Below, in pieces: positions 17,601 to 27,127 of a stretch of 64,000 nt of DNA; position 1 is the stretch's first letter; each line of letters starts with the position of its first letter. Where the stretch lies: IMG/VR virus record IMGVR_UViG_3300034112_000721, positions 1 through 64,000 of that record. One strand, written 5' to 3'. Below the pieces are notes generated by a model that had not been told where the DNA came from, did no database searches, and worked only from the letters and a program-made list of their open reading frames with translations. The translations under genes and the position numbers were made by a program. This DNA is from a virus.

Positions 17601-20600
17601 GACCTTTCTGAAATAGATTTTCTCTTTCAAGTACATATCTAATGTAACTTTCCTCTGTAGGAAATAGATCATTTTCATTTGAAGGAAATGCTTCTAAACC
17701 TTGTCTTTCTGTATAGCTTTCCGCACTTGTACTTGTATCCAAATATCTTTTATTAGTATAGTCCTCTCTTATTCTATTTTGATTAATTAAGAAAACACCA
17801 TCTTTTATAGTTACATCTGTGTCAATAGAATTATCTATTTTAACTTCTTGTTGTCTATACTTGTTTGGTATCATTACAAACTTACCATCCTCAAATACTG
17901 TATTAGACAAATAGTTTTGAAATACAAATGTTTTTAAACCTGATTTAAAATCTCTATTGAATCTAGTAAGACCTTCTTGTGTTGCTTTATATTTTTTTGA
18001 GTCAACTATTTTTTCAAGTTTGCTATTACCTTCATAGCCACCCATGGCATCCAACAAGAATCTATTTACTTTAGGTCCATTGATTAAATCCATCATTGGC
18101 ATAAAGATTTTCTCAATAATATCCTTATCACCAAATGATGCAATAATACTTTCTTCTAAAACACCCTTTGCAGTTTCTAAGTCAATCTTAGAGTTATCAA
18201 ATGCTAAATCAACATCTAACTCTCTTTTAATTGCTTCCTGTGGAGTCCTAAGATTTCTAACATCTGGTTTAGATAGATTCTTTAATGCATTTATACCCCT
18301 TAACTGGTTTTCTATTTCTACATAGTGAGCTAACATTGCAAGAGATTTTGTCAATTGTTCTGGAGATAGCTCACCCTTTTTCTGAATCATCTCAAACATA
18401 CTATTCTTGTCAAAACTTCCACGTCTTAAGACACCAGGTATATTTGATAAGAATGATGATACAGCATATACATTTTTATTTGAGGGTATGAAGTTTCTAT
18501 AAATTACTTGTGCTACTCCTTCTGCTTTAACTAAATTAAGATTTGGAGCTAATGTTGGTAATTGATTTATAAAATTACCTTTTGTAATTTTTTCAGAAAC
18601 TTTTTCTGGTGCATCTGTAACAGGATTCTTTCTAAAATATTCTATAGTAAGTTCAGTACTATCAGAAAGTGATTTAATTCTGTCTAATATAAATCTCTCT
18701 TTATATTTATCAAATACTTGTTTTGCAGATTCATATTTAAGAGCAGGAGCTAGTTCTGGTGCTACACCAGAAGCTCTTCCAAAAACTCCACCTTTGAGTC
18801 TTTGATTTTCTGTATACTCTCTAATTAATGGATTAGATATAAAATAAACTGCATCTTCAGGACTAACCCCAGCTTCAGTGAGATATAAAAACACAGGAAG
18901 TGCTTGAACATTACCCTGAATATAGAATATCCAAGGATTGGTTTCAACATCCACAGTACCATTTAAAGCTTGTGAAAATATCTCAGCTATTTTATAAATA
19001 TTATCATTAGTGTAAATATTTGACAAAGAGATATGTCCATCTATTTCATTATGTGGCAAAAATAATCTTACATCAAATACTGCCTTACTTTTCTTACTCT
19101 CTACATACCTTCCATATTTCTTTTTATATTCTGCCGGTTTATATTTCTTAGGCATCTTAGCCCCTATAGAAGTATATAATGGATTTAATGCATTTTGATT
19201 TGCTACAATACCAAGTCCCCGCTTACCTTCCAAGTTTTGAGCATGCTTTTCTACATTTGTTAAAGGCTCAAATATTGATGTTGGAGATGCATACTTAGTA
19301 CCCTTTTTAGAAACATTTGGTTTCTCATCATTTACTTTAGCATACTTATCTCTTGTACTTACAAGATCTTGTAATTTAATTGCAATGTCTTCTAGGATTG
19401 ATGTGTCATTAGGAGTTACTAGTGAGGCATAGTTTTCTTCTATCTCTAATATACTTTTGATAGTTTCAATAAACTCATTCTCTGCTGCTTTCTTTTGCGT
19501 ACTAATAACATCCTTTGGATTTTTTTCCTGGTTCTCTAATGCACTTACTTCTTTAAAGAAATTTTGATTAGAGATACTTGATCTAACATAACTACCATCT
19601 TTATTTATATTTGGAAAGAATGTAGTTAACTTATCAACGTCAAAGTCAGATCCTGATTTTGCAACTATTTCTGTTGGTGGAATAATCATGTTTACTGCAG
19701 AAGGATCTAAGAATTCATAGACTTCCATAAATTCCATAGAGTTTAGACCTTGTACTGGTATTCTTACTGCAGTTAATGTAACAGACTTTCTATTGTCAGC
19801 AATATCTAACCAAGCATCTTCCTTAATCATTGCATTTAACCTATCAATAGTCTTGATTGGTTGACCATCTAAATGTTGAAGATTTAATAAATTAAAGAAA
19901 TCACCTTGTAATGTAATGGCAACTTTCATTGATAATGTCTTACCATCTTTACCTTTAGTATAGAAAGGTAAACCATTAGTTCCCAAATATTTCTTGCGTG
20001 CAGCTTCAAGTTCCTCTTTAGACAAGTTTGCAAACTTGTTTCCCTGAGTAACATCCCAGGTTCCATTCCACATACTATTTGCTACCTGTACAAGTGCATC
20101 ACCGTTTACTTTTTGCCTAACAAGTCTTTTCTCAATAAGAGACATTACTATATTCTCTATAGTTTCTGTATCTAAGAAATATGATAGATCATACTGCAAT
20201 GTTCCATCAGAATTAGTTTTGAGTTGATCTATTAAATGTTGAGGATAGTCTTTGGCTTTTAAGTTAGTTTGAATTAGTTTTAAAAATTTAGAAGGGTTAC
20301 CAATATAAGTTCCAGATTCATCTTTTCTGTATCCTATTTCATTCTCTAATTCTTTTCTTACTAATTCATTATAGAAATTAACTAGTGATTCATATTTATT
20401 ACCAAGTTCTTTTGCTTTATCAGATACATACTGACCATTTTCCTTTAATCCTTCTAATATTAATTTTCTTAACTGTGTTGAGAATATTACTTTACCCTTA
20501 GATTTAGATGGTACAGATGTTGCTTCTTTAATAAATGCTGCATTTATTCTGTTATTTGTAAAAGTCACACTTTCTTTTAGTGCTTTTCCTCCATCTTCAA

Positions 20601-23600
20601 ATACTTGATCAGGTTTTCCATTAGATGTTACTCCAGATATTTTAGAACCAGATGCAAATGTTACATACTGAATGTTTTGTTCTAACATCTTTTTGTGTAA
20701 TTCTTCCAACTGTGTTCCTTTAACAGCAGATGGAATTAATGGCATTAATGCAAACTTATGCATTGCTTGTACTGGCAGTATTGTATCTTCTACCCAACCA
20801 AAGTTTTGTAACTTAAGAACCGGGAAACCTTCTATATAATCTGTTAATGGTATTTCTTCTTTATTAATGATTCTTTGATAAAGTTTCTCCTGTGAAGTTG
20901 ACCACTTGTTCATTAACTTTTTGATTGCTCTATAAGAATCAATAGTTATATAACCTTGTCCATCACCTTCTTTTATGTCAGATTTACTATATTTTTTAAC
21001 TGCTCTTTCTACAGCAAGTTCTATTTCTCTATCTGATAGTTTAGAGTTTCTACGTTTAAAATCTGCAATTAAACCTTTTTTAATTTCAGACATAAAAATA
21101 CTATCCCTACTTATATCTTCTATGATAGCTGTATTAATATACCCATCATACTTAAACTTATCATATGCCTCTCCAAGAGATTTTGCATATGTATTTGAAT
21201 TAAATCCACCTTCAGAACTATTGCTTATAAATAGTTGAGCATAAATATCAGTTCTAATTCTTGGACCGTTTGAAATTAATCCAGAAAGTCTTTTGAATGC
21301 TGCATCTTTAGAATGATCAAGTTGAGCTATATCTCCTGTAAAAAACAATATACTTGTTTCTACATTATGTATCCAGGAATTATAAAAGAAAGCTTTTGCT
21401 AAAACTTGTTTTCTTTGCTCATCTGAAAGTTCAATATTACCAAATCTATTTATCAGCTTAAAGTCAATGAACTCAGTTTTCTTAATCTCATCTAATAACT
21501 CTACTGATTTTTTATCAAAGTAATTTGCTATTTCATTTACAATCTTATTGTATAAATCAGGATCTGTTTTTAAATAATCAAGAAGATCTGTGCTAGGGCT
21601 ATTTACTTTTTCTAGTATTTCTTTTTTAGTTCCCGAATTTAAAATACCATCAAAATAATTATATACTTCACCAGATAGCTGACCACTATCATTTACAGGT
21701 TGATTATAACCAACATAATTTTTAGCTTCAGGATTTGATTTAAATACATTAATTCTATTTGTTTCTGAAGCTAAATAAGGTAATATTATTTCTTCTATAA
21801 TTTCTCTTTCTGTTCCTGTTTGTGGTATGAAAGAATTAATATCAGCATATAAAAATGGTTCAGACTTCTGACCTATTGCTTGTCTAGATACAAATCCTCC
21901 TTCAAATAACCATCCCCAAGCAGAAGATTTAGAACCTGGTCTCATAATTTCTTGATGACCAGCTTTTAACATTGTATGAAACTCTTGTAATAACTTACCT
22001 TGTTGGCTTAGTGATGTTGTGTTTTGTCCACCATCAGTAGCTTCATTATTTGTTTCTTGTGTTCCAGACTGTTGGAAATATTTAATTGATCTATTGCTCT
22101 TTTTATTATCATTTGCATCAAATAAATTTCTTAATACAAATGAGCTTTTAGCCATTGGATTTTTTCTTGGATCAAGAAATCTTAAAACACTACCTTCTCT
22201 GTACATATCAGTCTTTTTCTCAACTGTATTAAGAGCATCTATCAATACTGTAAATGTGTTATCAGTAGTGTGTTCATTTATTCTATTTCTCTCAGCATTA
22301 GTAGAACTAAAAGAAGTAGTTGCTGATCCATATCTTACTTGAAGTTCAGCAATTCTTTCTATCTGTGTCTTTTGCTTAGAGCCATTTTTAAAAACTCTTG
22401 AGTCAGCTTCACCAATAAGATTTTTATCAATACCATTGATTAATACTCCTATAGGATTTAATTTTAAATCACGTAATAAATTATCTTGTGCTTCAGTTCT
22501 TTTTTCTAAACTATCTGTAAATTGAGCAGCTTTTAAAGTATCATAGATGTATGGTAAACCATATACCCTTGATAGTTTATTTGCATTAGTAATTTCAGAG
22601 TTTATTCTTTCATTGTTATCTAGTGTGATACCTAATACTTTTAAAAACTCACTTGCTTTTCTAACATCAAAATTTCTATTTGAGTCAGCAAAGTCACTAA
22701 CTATTTTCTTTAGATTTAGATATACATTATTATTATTATCTGTAAATACATACTTACTTTCCTTGTTAGACTTGTAATCATATTGGAATTGTTTTATAAC
22801 TGTTTTTACATCTAATGAGCCTGGAGTAACTTCAGTACTTATGCCACCCTCAGTTTTAAATAAGGACAGCTGCATGTAAGGAACTCTTGGTAAACTAAAT
22901 ACAGACCAGAATGAAGTTATGTTGTCAAACTCATAACTATTATTTTTTGAATCCGGTTTTGGTAATTTAAATTCTACAAGCTGTTTAAGTTCAGGAAATC
23001 TGTTAGATGCCTCAACAATTTTATTATATATGACCTCTGGATCTTTAGTACTCTCAGTTATTCTTACTAGATTATTCCAAACTTTTTTAAAGTCTACTAG
23101 TTTTTTAAATCCAAGATTGTCTTTTTCAGTCACATAATTATCACCTTGTTTTGTTACTTTATGTAAGCTCCTAAGAATATAAATTACATCCTTACCACCC
23201 AACTCAAAGAGTGATTCTTTACCAATGTCTTTACCTATTTTTTCAGATTTAGTAACATCTGTAGTTGCATCATCTTCTACAAGATCTATAGTGCTAGAAA
23301 TAATTTCAAAGCTACTGTTTTTTTCATGGTACTTAATTACTGAATCCCAGTTCTTAACTGCCGTTTGTAATACTCTTAAGTTATCTAGGAGCTTTCCTTG
23401 CAATCTACCTATATTAGCTACTGATTCTGCAGTAACTAATGGATTTAATTCAAATGAAGTAAATGTATCCTCTCCTGCAGCTACATAACTATCGTATTGT
23501 TCCTTACCTTCACTTATATCATTTACAACAATAATTGTAGCATTACCTTTAGTAGAATCTTTTATAGACTTATGTGTGTAAAAATCACCTACAATTTCTA

Positions 23601-26600
23601 CTTGGTCTTTATATAATTCTCCTTTAACTCTTTGATCTCCTTCAGTTGCAAGATCTAAGTTATTATAATCTTCTATCTGTGTTGCTAGAAAAATATATTT
23701 ATGGTCTCCATTTTTTGACCTAATAATTGCAGAAGCATTATCTTCTAAATCCTTTATTGTACTAAATGAAGTAAATGGTTTTTCTGGTGCTATCTTAAGT
23801 CTTGATTTTATTTCATCAATTTTTTCTATAAACTTAAGTCTAGCAATTTGATAAGCTACTTTTCTATTATTTAAATCAGTAATAATCTTTGTAGTACCAG
23901 CTTTATTATCCTTTCCACTTGATTTCTCTCTTTGATACTGCTCATCTATTATATCAGAGATAACAGAGTCTATTGACTCTACTACATCATTTGTATCTTT
24001 CTGATTTAATGCAATTTCATTTTTATTCTCTGTCTGTGTAATTCCCCTATTAAGAATATCAAACATTACATTATCAATACTAGGTGTGTAGATGTTTAAT
24101 AACTCGGGATTATTACTTGCAAGATACAAGTTTTTAAAAAGCTCACCTGCTACTCCTTCTGACTCAACATCATACTGTTGTAAGTTATCAGATATACTTG
24201 TTGTTTTACCAAACAACTTTCTTAAGAAGTTAAGTATTCTTCTAAATAAAGAATTTCTTTTAGGAGAACTTGGCTTTGTTTTTTGATTTAGTGCATATGA
24301 TCTAAAATCTTCTGCAAGAATTTCTTCTAATTGCAAGAAAGAATAATTCTTATACTTTGGATTACTCTTTCTTAGTTCTTCATACAAAGCTATTTTTTCT
24401 TCTCTAGTTAAAAACAACTGAGAGAAGGCATGCCAAGCTTCATGATAAGCATCAACTACTGAACCTCCTGTAGCTTCATTAATTTGTATTGCACCCAGTG
24501 CTCCAGTATATTGTCCAGCAATTAATGTTGATCCAGCCGTAACAAATCTTGCATAAGCATCAGAGTTTACTATATTAATCATCTGTAACTCACCAAGATA
24601 TTTCTTTAGTGGTGATTTATCATACCAACTGATAGCATTACTAATTTGTTCAGCTGTTACTCCTTCTGGTAAGCTTGTTTTTCTATCTAATTTAAACTGA
24701 TTAAAAAGATTAGATATTTCAGAATCATCTGATGGATTTCTAACATTCTTAGGATTTAAAGCTTCTGATTGTTGTGTATCTGATTCTTCTTCTGAAACAG
24801 TCTTTGGTGCTTCTGTAACCTCATCTAATTCTTCTATTTCTTCTTGTTCTGCAACATATTCTTCTTGCATTGGAACAGCTGGTCTAGAAGTTTCTTTACC
24901 AAAATCTGTTTCTTGAAGATTTCCATATTTTATTATATTATTTCCTTCTATTTTAATTGCAGAAATATTATTTGGATATCCAAAGCCATTTTCTATTTCA
25001 ATAGGATCTATAATAAGTTCTAATGTTTCACCTATCTGAGGCTGATTTAGAGACTTCATTAGCTTGTGCTCTCCTTGTTGACCTTCAATTTCTACAGTTA
25101 TATATGTAGAAAATGTCCCTGTCTTAGGATCACCCTCTGTAGTATATTCTTTTACAGTAGCTAATACTTTTTGATCTGGTGAGTTTTTTATTACCTCAAC
25201 TAAGTTATCCTTAAACTTTCTTATTTCAGATCTATCATCTTTTTCTACAGTTTCTTTTGCTTCATTTACTTGATCTACAAAAGTATCATCAAGAGTAAAA
25301 TTAATACTAGAATTATATAATGGAATTATTTTACCATCTTTTACTTTTATTCTTGCATTTTGTTCTTGTAAAAAATCTGAATAGCTTCTCAATACAAATT
25401 GACCATCTTGATAATCTAAATATTCCTCACCAACTAATCTTGGTCTATACACAATTTTAGAACTAAAAGGCTCTCCATTTTTACCGGTGGCACCTTTCAT
25501 AAAAATATCATAGATATCTTTTTCAGCAGTACTAGATTTAAGGTCTATAGTTTTTGGTTCCTTATTTTGTGCTGCTTTACTTGCATCTGCTTTTGCTTCA
25601 TTTAATGTAAATGGTGCATATGAAAAAATAAGTTCTCCATCTACAAGATTTAAATTATGTCTTTGGAAGCTTGCTGGAATAGAAATTTTTTGATCAGTAA
25701 AAAACTGATGATAAAATCTAATCTTTTGTTCATTTGATATATTGGGGTTTGTTAATACAGCGGCAACCTTTCTTGCTGTATCTTCATTTATATTTGCTCT
25801 ATCTACCTCATATATCTCATTATTAATTGTTACATATGACCCACCACTAGGAATGTTTTCAAACTTAATGGGTGTTACATTTAAACTATTAATAATTGCT
25901 TTTCTTTGCTCTTCAGTAAAGTAGCTTGATAGATTGTTAATCTTTATATTGTTAAGTATTTTAAAACTAAATACTCCGCGTGTTGCTCCAGTAATAGTTA
26001 ACAGTTTTGTTTTCTTAGTACTAATTAACTCTTGTCTAAAGTCATAAAGTTTTTTAAACTCTTCTTGTTGTTGTTTTTCAACTTCTTTAACATACTCTGC
26101 AAAAGACATTCCTTTTGCATTTTCTAAATTTTCTTTAGACCCATATAACAAAGAAATTTCATCATTTACAATATCCTCTGGAGAAATTATCTGATCTTCT
26201 ATACCATAAATATCAGTAACTCTATACTTACCATTCTCTAGCCTTACATCTCTTAGCATCTGATAGACTATTCTACCACCCTCATCTTTTGTACTTACTC
26301 TTCCATCTTTTGTAAAATAAACAAAGGCTCCAGATGCATCAGATAGAACTAAAGCAAATTGTTCTGAAACTGGTGTTACTTTACTTTCACCACCTTGATT
26401 AATTATTGCATTTTGTTTTGCTATTATTGCATTTGAATAATTTGTTCTATCATTTGATGAAAGTCTATCTAAAGGAATAACTTTTAGTTTTAAATTTACT
26501 CCATCAATACTTGCATTATCTAATAAGTCTATATCAGCTGTATTAATACTTAATCTTGACACAGTATTAATAGCAGTTATTTTATCAGAATCTGTTACTT

Positions 26601-27126
26601 CAAATTCTTCAATTTTAGTTTTTGGATCCTTAGCTAAAAACTGTTCATCAGTTCCAGAGTTTACATTTCTAGATTTTAATCTCTTATCAGTTGGACTAGT
26701 TAACTCTTGTACTGGTTTTGATTCAGTATATTGATCTACCGGTTTATTAGCATTATCTTCAGCAATTAGAGCTAATTGTTTAGGGGATAATGTTTTTTCA
26801 AAGTATCCATAGACCATTTGAATTCCACTATCTTGATTTCTAAATGCCCTAGATAATGGTAGTATATTTATCTCATTACCAGTATTATCTTTTGAAAGCT
26901 CTATGTCTTTCCTAGTTGCTACCAGATTTATTATATATGGTACTTGTTGCATATATTGAATAGCACTATCAACACCTTGTCTACTTTTAAGGTTACTGTA
27001 TAATCTATTCATAAAATCATTAATGTCAAATGACTCACCTTTAGCTTGTGAGTTTAACATTGCTTTACTTATAACTCTTGTAAGAGCTTCAATATGTTCT
27101 GATCCTAATGCACAAGTAATAGCCAT
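14695..27126 (-). CDS. Giant virion RNA polymerase (crAss-like, DxDxD active site) with extra domains
   Basis: A 4143-residue protein. The polymerase core is placed around residues 2100-2600. A region with HKFALMPLIPSAVKGT and ASGSK (about 2120-2165) is followed by R2455-I-P and then D2494-F-D2496-V-D2498 (19633-19647). This layout mirrors the RxP...DFDGD double-psi beta-barrel of cellular RNA polymerase beta' and the DxDxD motif of YonO/crAss-like virion polymerases. Other segments include an HEAWH motif (H895-E896...H899) and a second HExxH (H3767-E3768...H3771). Two ASCH-like segments lie near 3420-3500 and 3885-3990, each with a TTR motif. Family knowledge suggests it is packaged, injected and transcribes early genes. 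It ends in a short tail resembling that of the neighbouring 2870-aa protein. Confidence 0.85.
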   Translation of the reverse strand: MAITCALGSEHIEALTRVISKAMLNSQAKGESFDINDFMNRLYSNLKSRQGVDSAIQYMQQVPYIINLVATRKDIELSKDNTGNEINILPLSRAFRNQDSGIQMVYGYFEKTLSPKQLALIAEDNANKPVDQYTESKPVQELTSPTDKRLKSRNVNSGTDEQFLAKDPKTKIEEFEVTDSDKITAINTVSRLSINTADIDLLDNASIDGVNLKLKVIPLDRLSSNDRTNYSNAIIAKQNAIINQGGESKVTPVSEQFALVLSDASGAFVYFTKDGRVSTKDEGGRIVYQMLRDVRLENGKYRVTDIYGIEDQIISPEDIVNDEISLLYGSKENLENAKGMSFAEYVKEVEKQQQEEFKKLYDFRQELISTKKTKLLTITGATRGVFSFKILNNIKINNLSSYFTEEQRKAIINSLNVTPIKFENIPSGGSYVTINNEIYEVDRANINEDTARKVAAVLTNPNISNEQKIRFYHQFFTDQKISIPASFQRHNLNLVDGELIFSYAPFTLNEAKADASKAAQNKEPKTIDLKSSTAEKDIYDIFMKGATGKNGEPFSSKIVYRPRLVGEEYLDYQDGQFVLRSYSDFLQEQNARIKVKDGKIIPLYNSSINFTLDDTFVDQVNEAKETVEKDDRSEIRKFKDNLVEVIKNSPDQKVLATVKEYTTEGDPKTGTFSTYITVEIEGQQGEHKLMKSLNQPQIGETLELIIDPIEIENGFGYPNNISAIKIEGNNIIKYGNLQETDFGKETSRPAVPMQEEYVAEQEEIEELDEVTEAPKTVSEEESDTQQSEALNPKNVRNPSDDSEISNLFNQFKLDRKTSLPEGVTAEQISNAISWYDKSPLKKYLGELQMINIVNSDAYARFVTAGSTLIAGQYTGALGAIQINEATGGSVVDAYHEAWHAFSQLFLTREEKIALYEELRKSNPKYKNYSFLQLEEILAEDFRSYALNQKTKPSSPKRNSLFRRILNFLRKLFGKTTSISDNLQQYDVESEGVAGELFKNLYLASNNPELLNIYTPSIDNVMFDILNRGITQTENKNEIALNQKDTNDVVESIDSVISDIIDEQYQREKSSGKDNKAGTTKIITDLNNRKVAYQIARLKFIEKIDEIKSRLKIAPEKPFTSFSTIKDLEDNASAIIRSKNGDHKYIFLATQIEDYNNLDLATEGDQRVKGELYKDQVEIVGDFYTHKSIKDSTKGNATIIVVNDISEGKEQYDSYVAAGEDTFTSFELNPLVTAESVANIGRLQGKLLDNLRVLQTAVKNWDSVIKYHEKNSSFEIISSTIDLVEDDATTDVTKSEKIGKDIGKESLFELGGKDVIYILRSLHKVTKQGDNYVTEKDNLGFKKLVDFKKVWNNLVRITESTKDPEVIYNKIVEASNRFPELKQLVEFKLPKPDSKNNSYEFDNITSFWSVFSLPRVPYMQLSLFKTEGGISTEVTPGSLDVKTVIKQFQYDYKSNKESKYVFTDNNNNVYLNLKKIVSDFADSNRNFDVRKASEFLKVLGITLDNNERINSEITNANKLSRVYGLPYIYDTLKAAQFTDSLEKRTEAQDNLLRDLKLNPIGVLINGIDKNLIGEADSRVFKNGSKQKTQIERIAELQVRYGSATTSFSSTNAERNRINEHTTDNTFTVLIDALNTVEKKTDMYREGSVLRFLDPRKNPMAKSSFVLRNLFDANDNKKSNRSIKYFQQSGTQETNNEATDGGQNTTSLSQQGKLLQEFHTMLKAGHQEIMRPGSKSSAWGWLFEGGFVSRQAIGQKSEPFLYADINSFIPQTGTEREIIEEIILPYLASETNRINVFKSNPEAKNYVGYNQPVNDSGQLSGEVYNYFDGILNSGTKKEILEKVNSPSTDLLDYLKTDPDLYNKIVNEIANYFDKKSVELLDEIKKTEFIDFKLINRFGNIELSDEQRKQVLAKAFFYNSWIHNVETSILFFTGDIAQLDHSKDAAFKRLSGLISNGPRIRTDIYAQLFISNSSEGGFNSNTYAKSLGEAYDKFKYDGYINTAIIEDISRDSIFMSEIKKGLIADFKRRNSKLSDREIELAVERAVKKYSKSDIKEGDGQGYITIDSYRAIKKLMNKWSTSQEKLYQRIINKEEIPLTDYIEGFPVLKLQNFGWVEDTILPVQAMHKFALMPLIPSAVKGTQLEELHKKMLEQNIQYVTFASGSKISGVTSNGKPDQVFEDGGKALKESVTFTNNRINAAFIKEATSVPSKSKGKVIFSTQLRKLILEGLKENGQYVSDKAKELGNKYESLVNFYNELVRKELENEIGYRKDESGTYIGNPSKFLKLIQTNLKAKDYPQHLIDQLKTNSDGTLQYDLSYFLDTETIENIVMSLIEKRLVRQKVNGDALVQVANSMWNGTWDVTQGNKFANLSKEELEAARKKYLGTNGLPFYTKGKDGKTLSMKVAITLQGDFFNLLNLQHLDGQPIKTIDRLNAMIKEDAWLDIADNRKSVTLTAVRIPVQGLNSMEFMEVYEFLDPSAVNMIIPPTEIVAKSGSDFDVDKLTTFFPNINKDGSYVRSSISNQNFFKEVSALENQEKNPKDVISTQKKAAENEFIETIKSILEIEENYASLVTPNDTSILEDIAIKLQDLVSTRDKYAKVNDEKPNVSKKGTKYASPTSIFEPLTNVEKHAQNLEGKRGLGIVANQNALNPLYTSIGAKMPKKYKPAEYKKKYGRYVESKKSKAVFDVRLFLPHNEIDGHISLSNIYTNDNIYKIAEIFSQALNGTVDVETNPWIFYIQGNVQALPVFLYLTEAGVSPEDAVYFISNPLIREYTENQRLKGGVFGRASGVAPELAPALKYESAKQVFDKYKERFILDRIKSLSDSTELTIEYFRKNPVTDAPEKVSEKITKGNFINQLPTLAPNLNLVKAEGVAQVIYRNFIPSNKNVYAVSSFLSNIPGVLRRGSFDKNSMFEMIQKKGELSPEQLTKSLAMLAHYVEIENQLRGINALKNLSKPDVRNLRTPQEAIKRELDVDLAFDNSKIDLETAKGVLEESIIASFGDKDIIEKIFMPMMDLINGPKVNRFLLDAMGGYEGNSKLEKIVDSKKYKATQEGLTRFNRDFKSGLKTFVFQNYLSNTVFEDGKFVMIPNKYRQQEVKIDNSIDTDVTIKDGVFLINQNRIREDYTNKRYLDTSTSAESYTERQGLEAFPSNENDLFPTEESYIRYVLERENLFQKGLRGDELNQFALINTFNPGVIINPGKYSYSDLVMRTIDKHRSTLSRQFSIIDQIRKYVEAGANKSILTLTNRDVIDGNTATLYASELKQLGNAKIQKVKNTETSPEENERLSRIFKLFPLLMIYQHGVGKTLNGFDNVLPQDDYLKIMKAAGDLFKNNYDNNKTYDFVLDKITDPNNRRFIDFTVTDTEYSQYIPKVLPAEETEITFEDEEFQQPTQATVADIPQNKVSGIESFGSTVTANSEVIKALGANPHSIDMIEAGFRTRTTRSESEMSKYAVKVGDIIKHFGKSADGTTKNILARVTAIHPKGTPGFKGTWNKEGWRAEDVNVIDRFKDGAAAIEFEVIKPTQAPGLSENQLLNKVGDIITRTSKLKYKTVTNTGTIRKIEKTENGYNVTLNIKGYDGGTVINVIIENGKVIKSIQKNPLKVGEFLENTTSTYDFKFSEPISTQPTVQPVGEIKVLLDKYGNSTPILGIIDRNKDLFNKANISAIASFGSVVYDMVLQDTIYNRKGGVEGSKEYIDNLSEFYRSIRKASGQNPFNPESILHGFQINPKYRKYIDAFLEYKGLPANTNVIFFNDEKYRDFKLESLLIHEAAHSFDNPGIDLSDKQVELIIKAFDEVARDENEYYGIDSGNYLKRELAKGNKDEIIPVLTELYMATPKAGYYLKNILSEEQFKLLESILSTQPTIQIETKAETIQEPGTVASKTTAQLPLSNTNIAKVLDGSKVITTRTELIADDTYLAGDTQQVKIKYYGIARVVGNSVVITNEKTNKSFVRSKDSFAKAEGFKNWSDYTNNNRFMQNFIKGDATRYVFGITPAGKIQQMTTVQQRLSPENNPVIGLFNEELARTNGVYPKEFIYESSEGTNKYVLSENNLYNLVDIDTGSIYLRNIDLTTGNIVSDILPQTPVGKDSITKFINTLNSQIKEYRIDLVLANKGIDVNDIIDRAENVNSEEELNELRIIINKNLC
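19633..19647 (-). other. Predicted RNA polymerase active-site codons (DFDVD)
   Basis: These 15 bases encode residues 2494-2498, D-F-D-V-D, preceded by KSGS. In two-barrel RNA polymerases three Asp residues in this pattern hold the catalytic magnesium. The Arg-x-Pro upstream is 39 residues away, against 35 from memory of E. coli beta'. The central Gly of the cellular DFDGD is replaced by Val; the three Asp are all present. Confidence 0.8.
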
Positions 27127-27127
27127 T

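Noticed and set aside
22019-22342. 107-aa + strand ORF and similar + strand ORFs inside the giant genes
   Set aside because: They are antisense to long, well-supported frames, are Ser/Leu/Phe-rich as expected of antisense shadows of Glu/Lys-rich genes, and lack plausible leaders.
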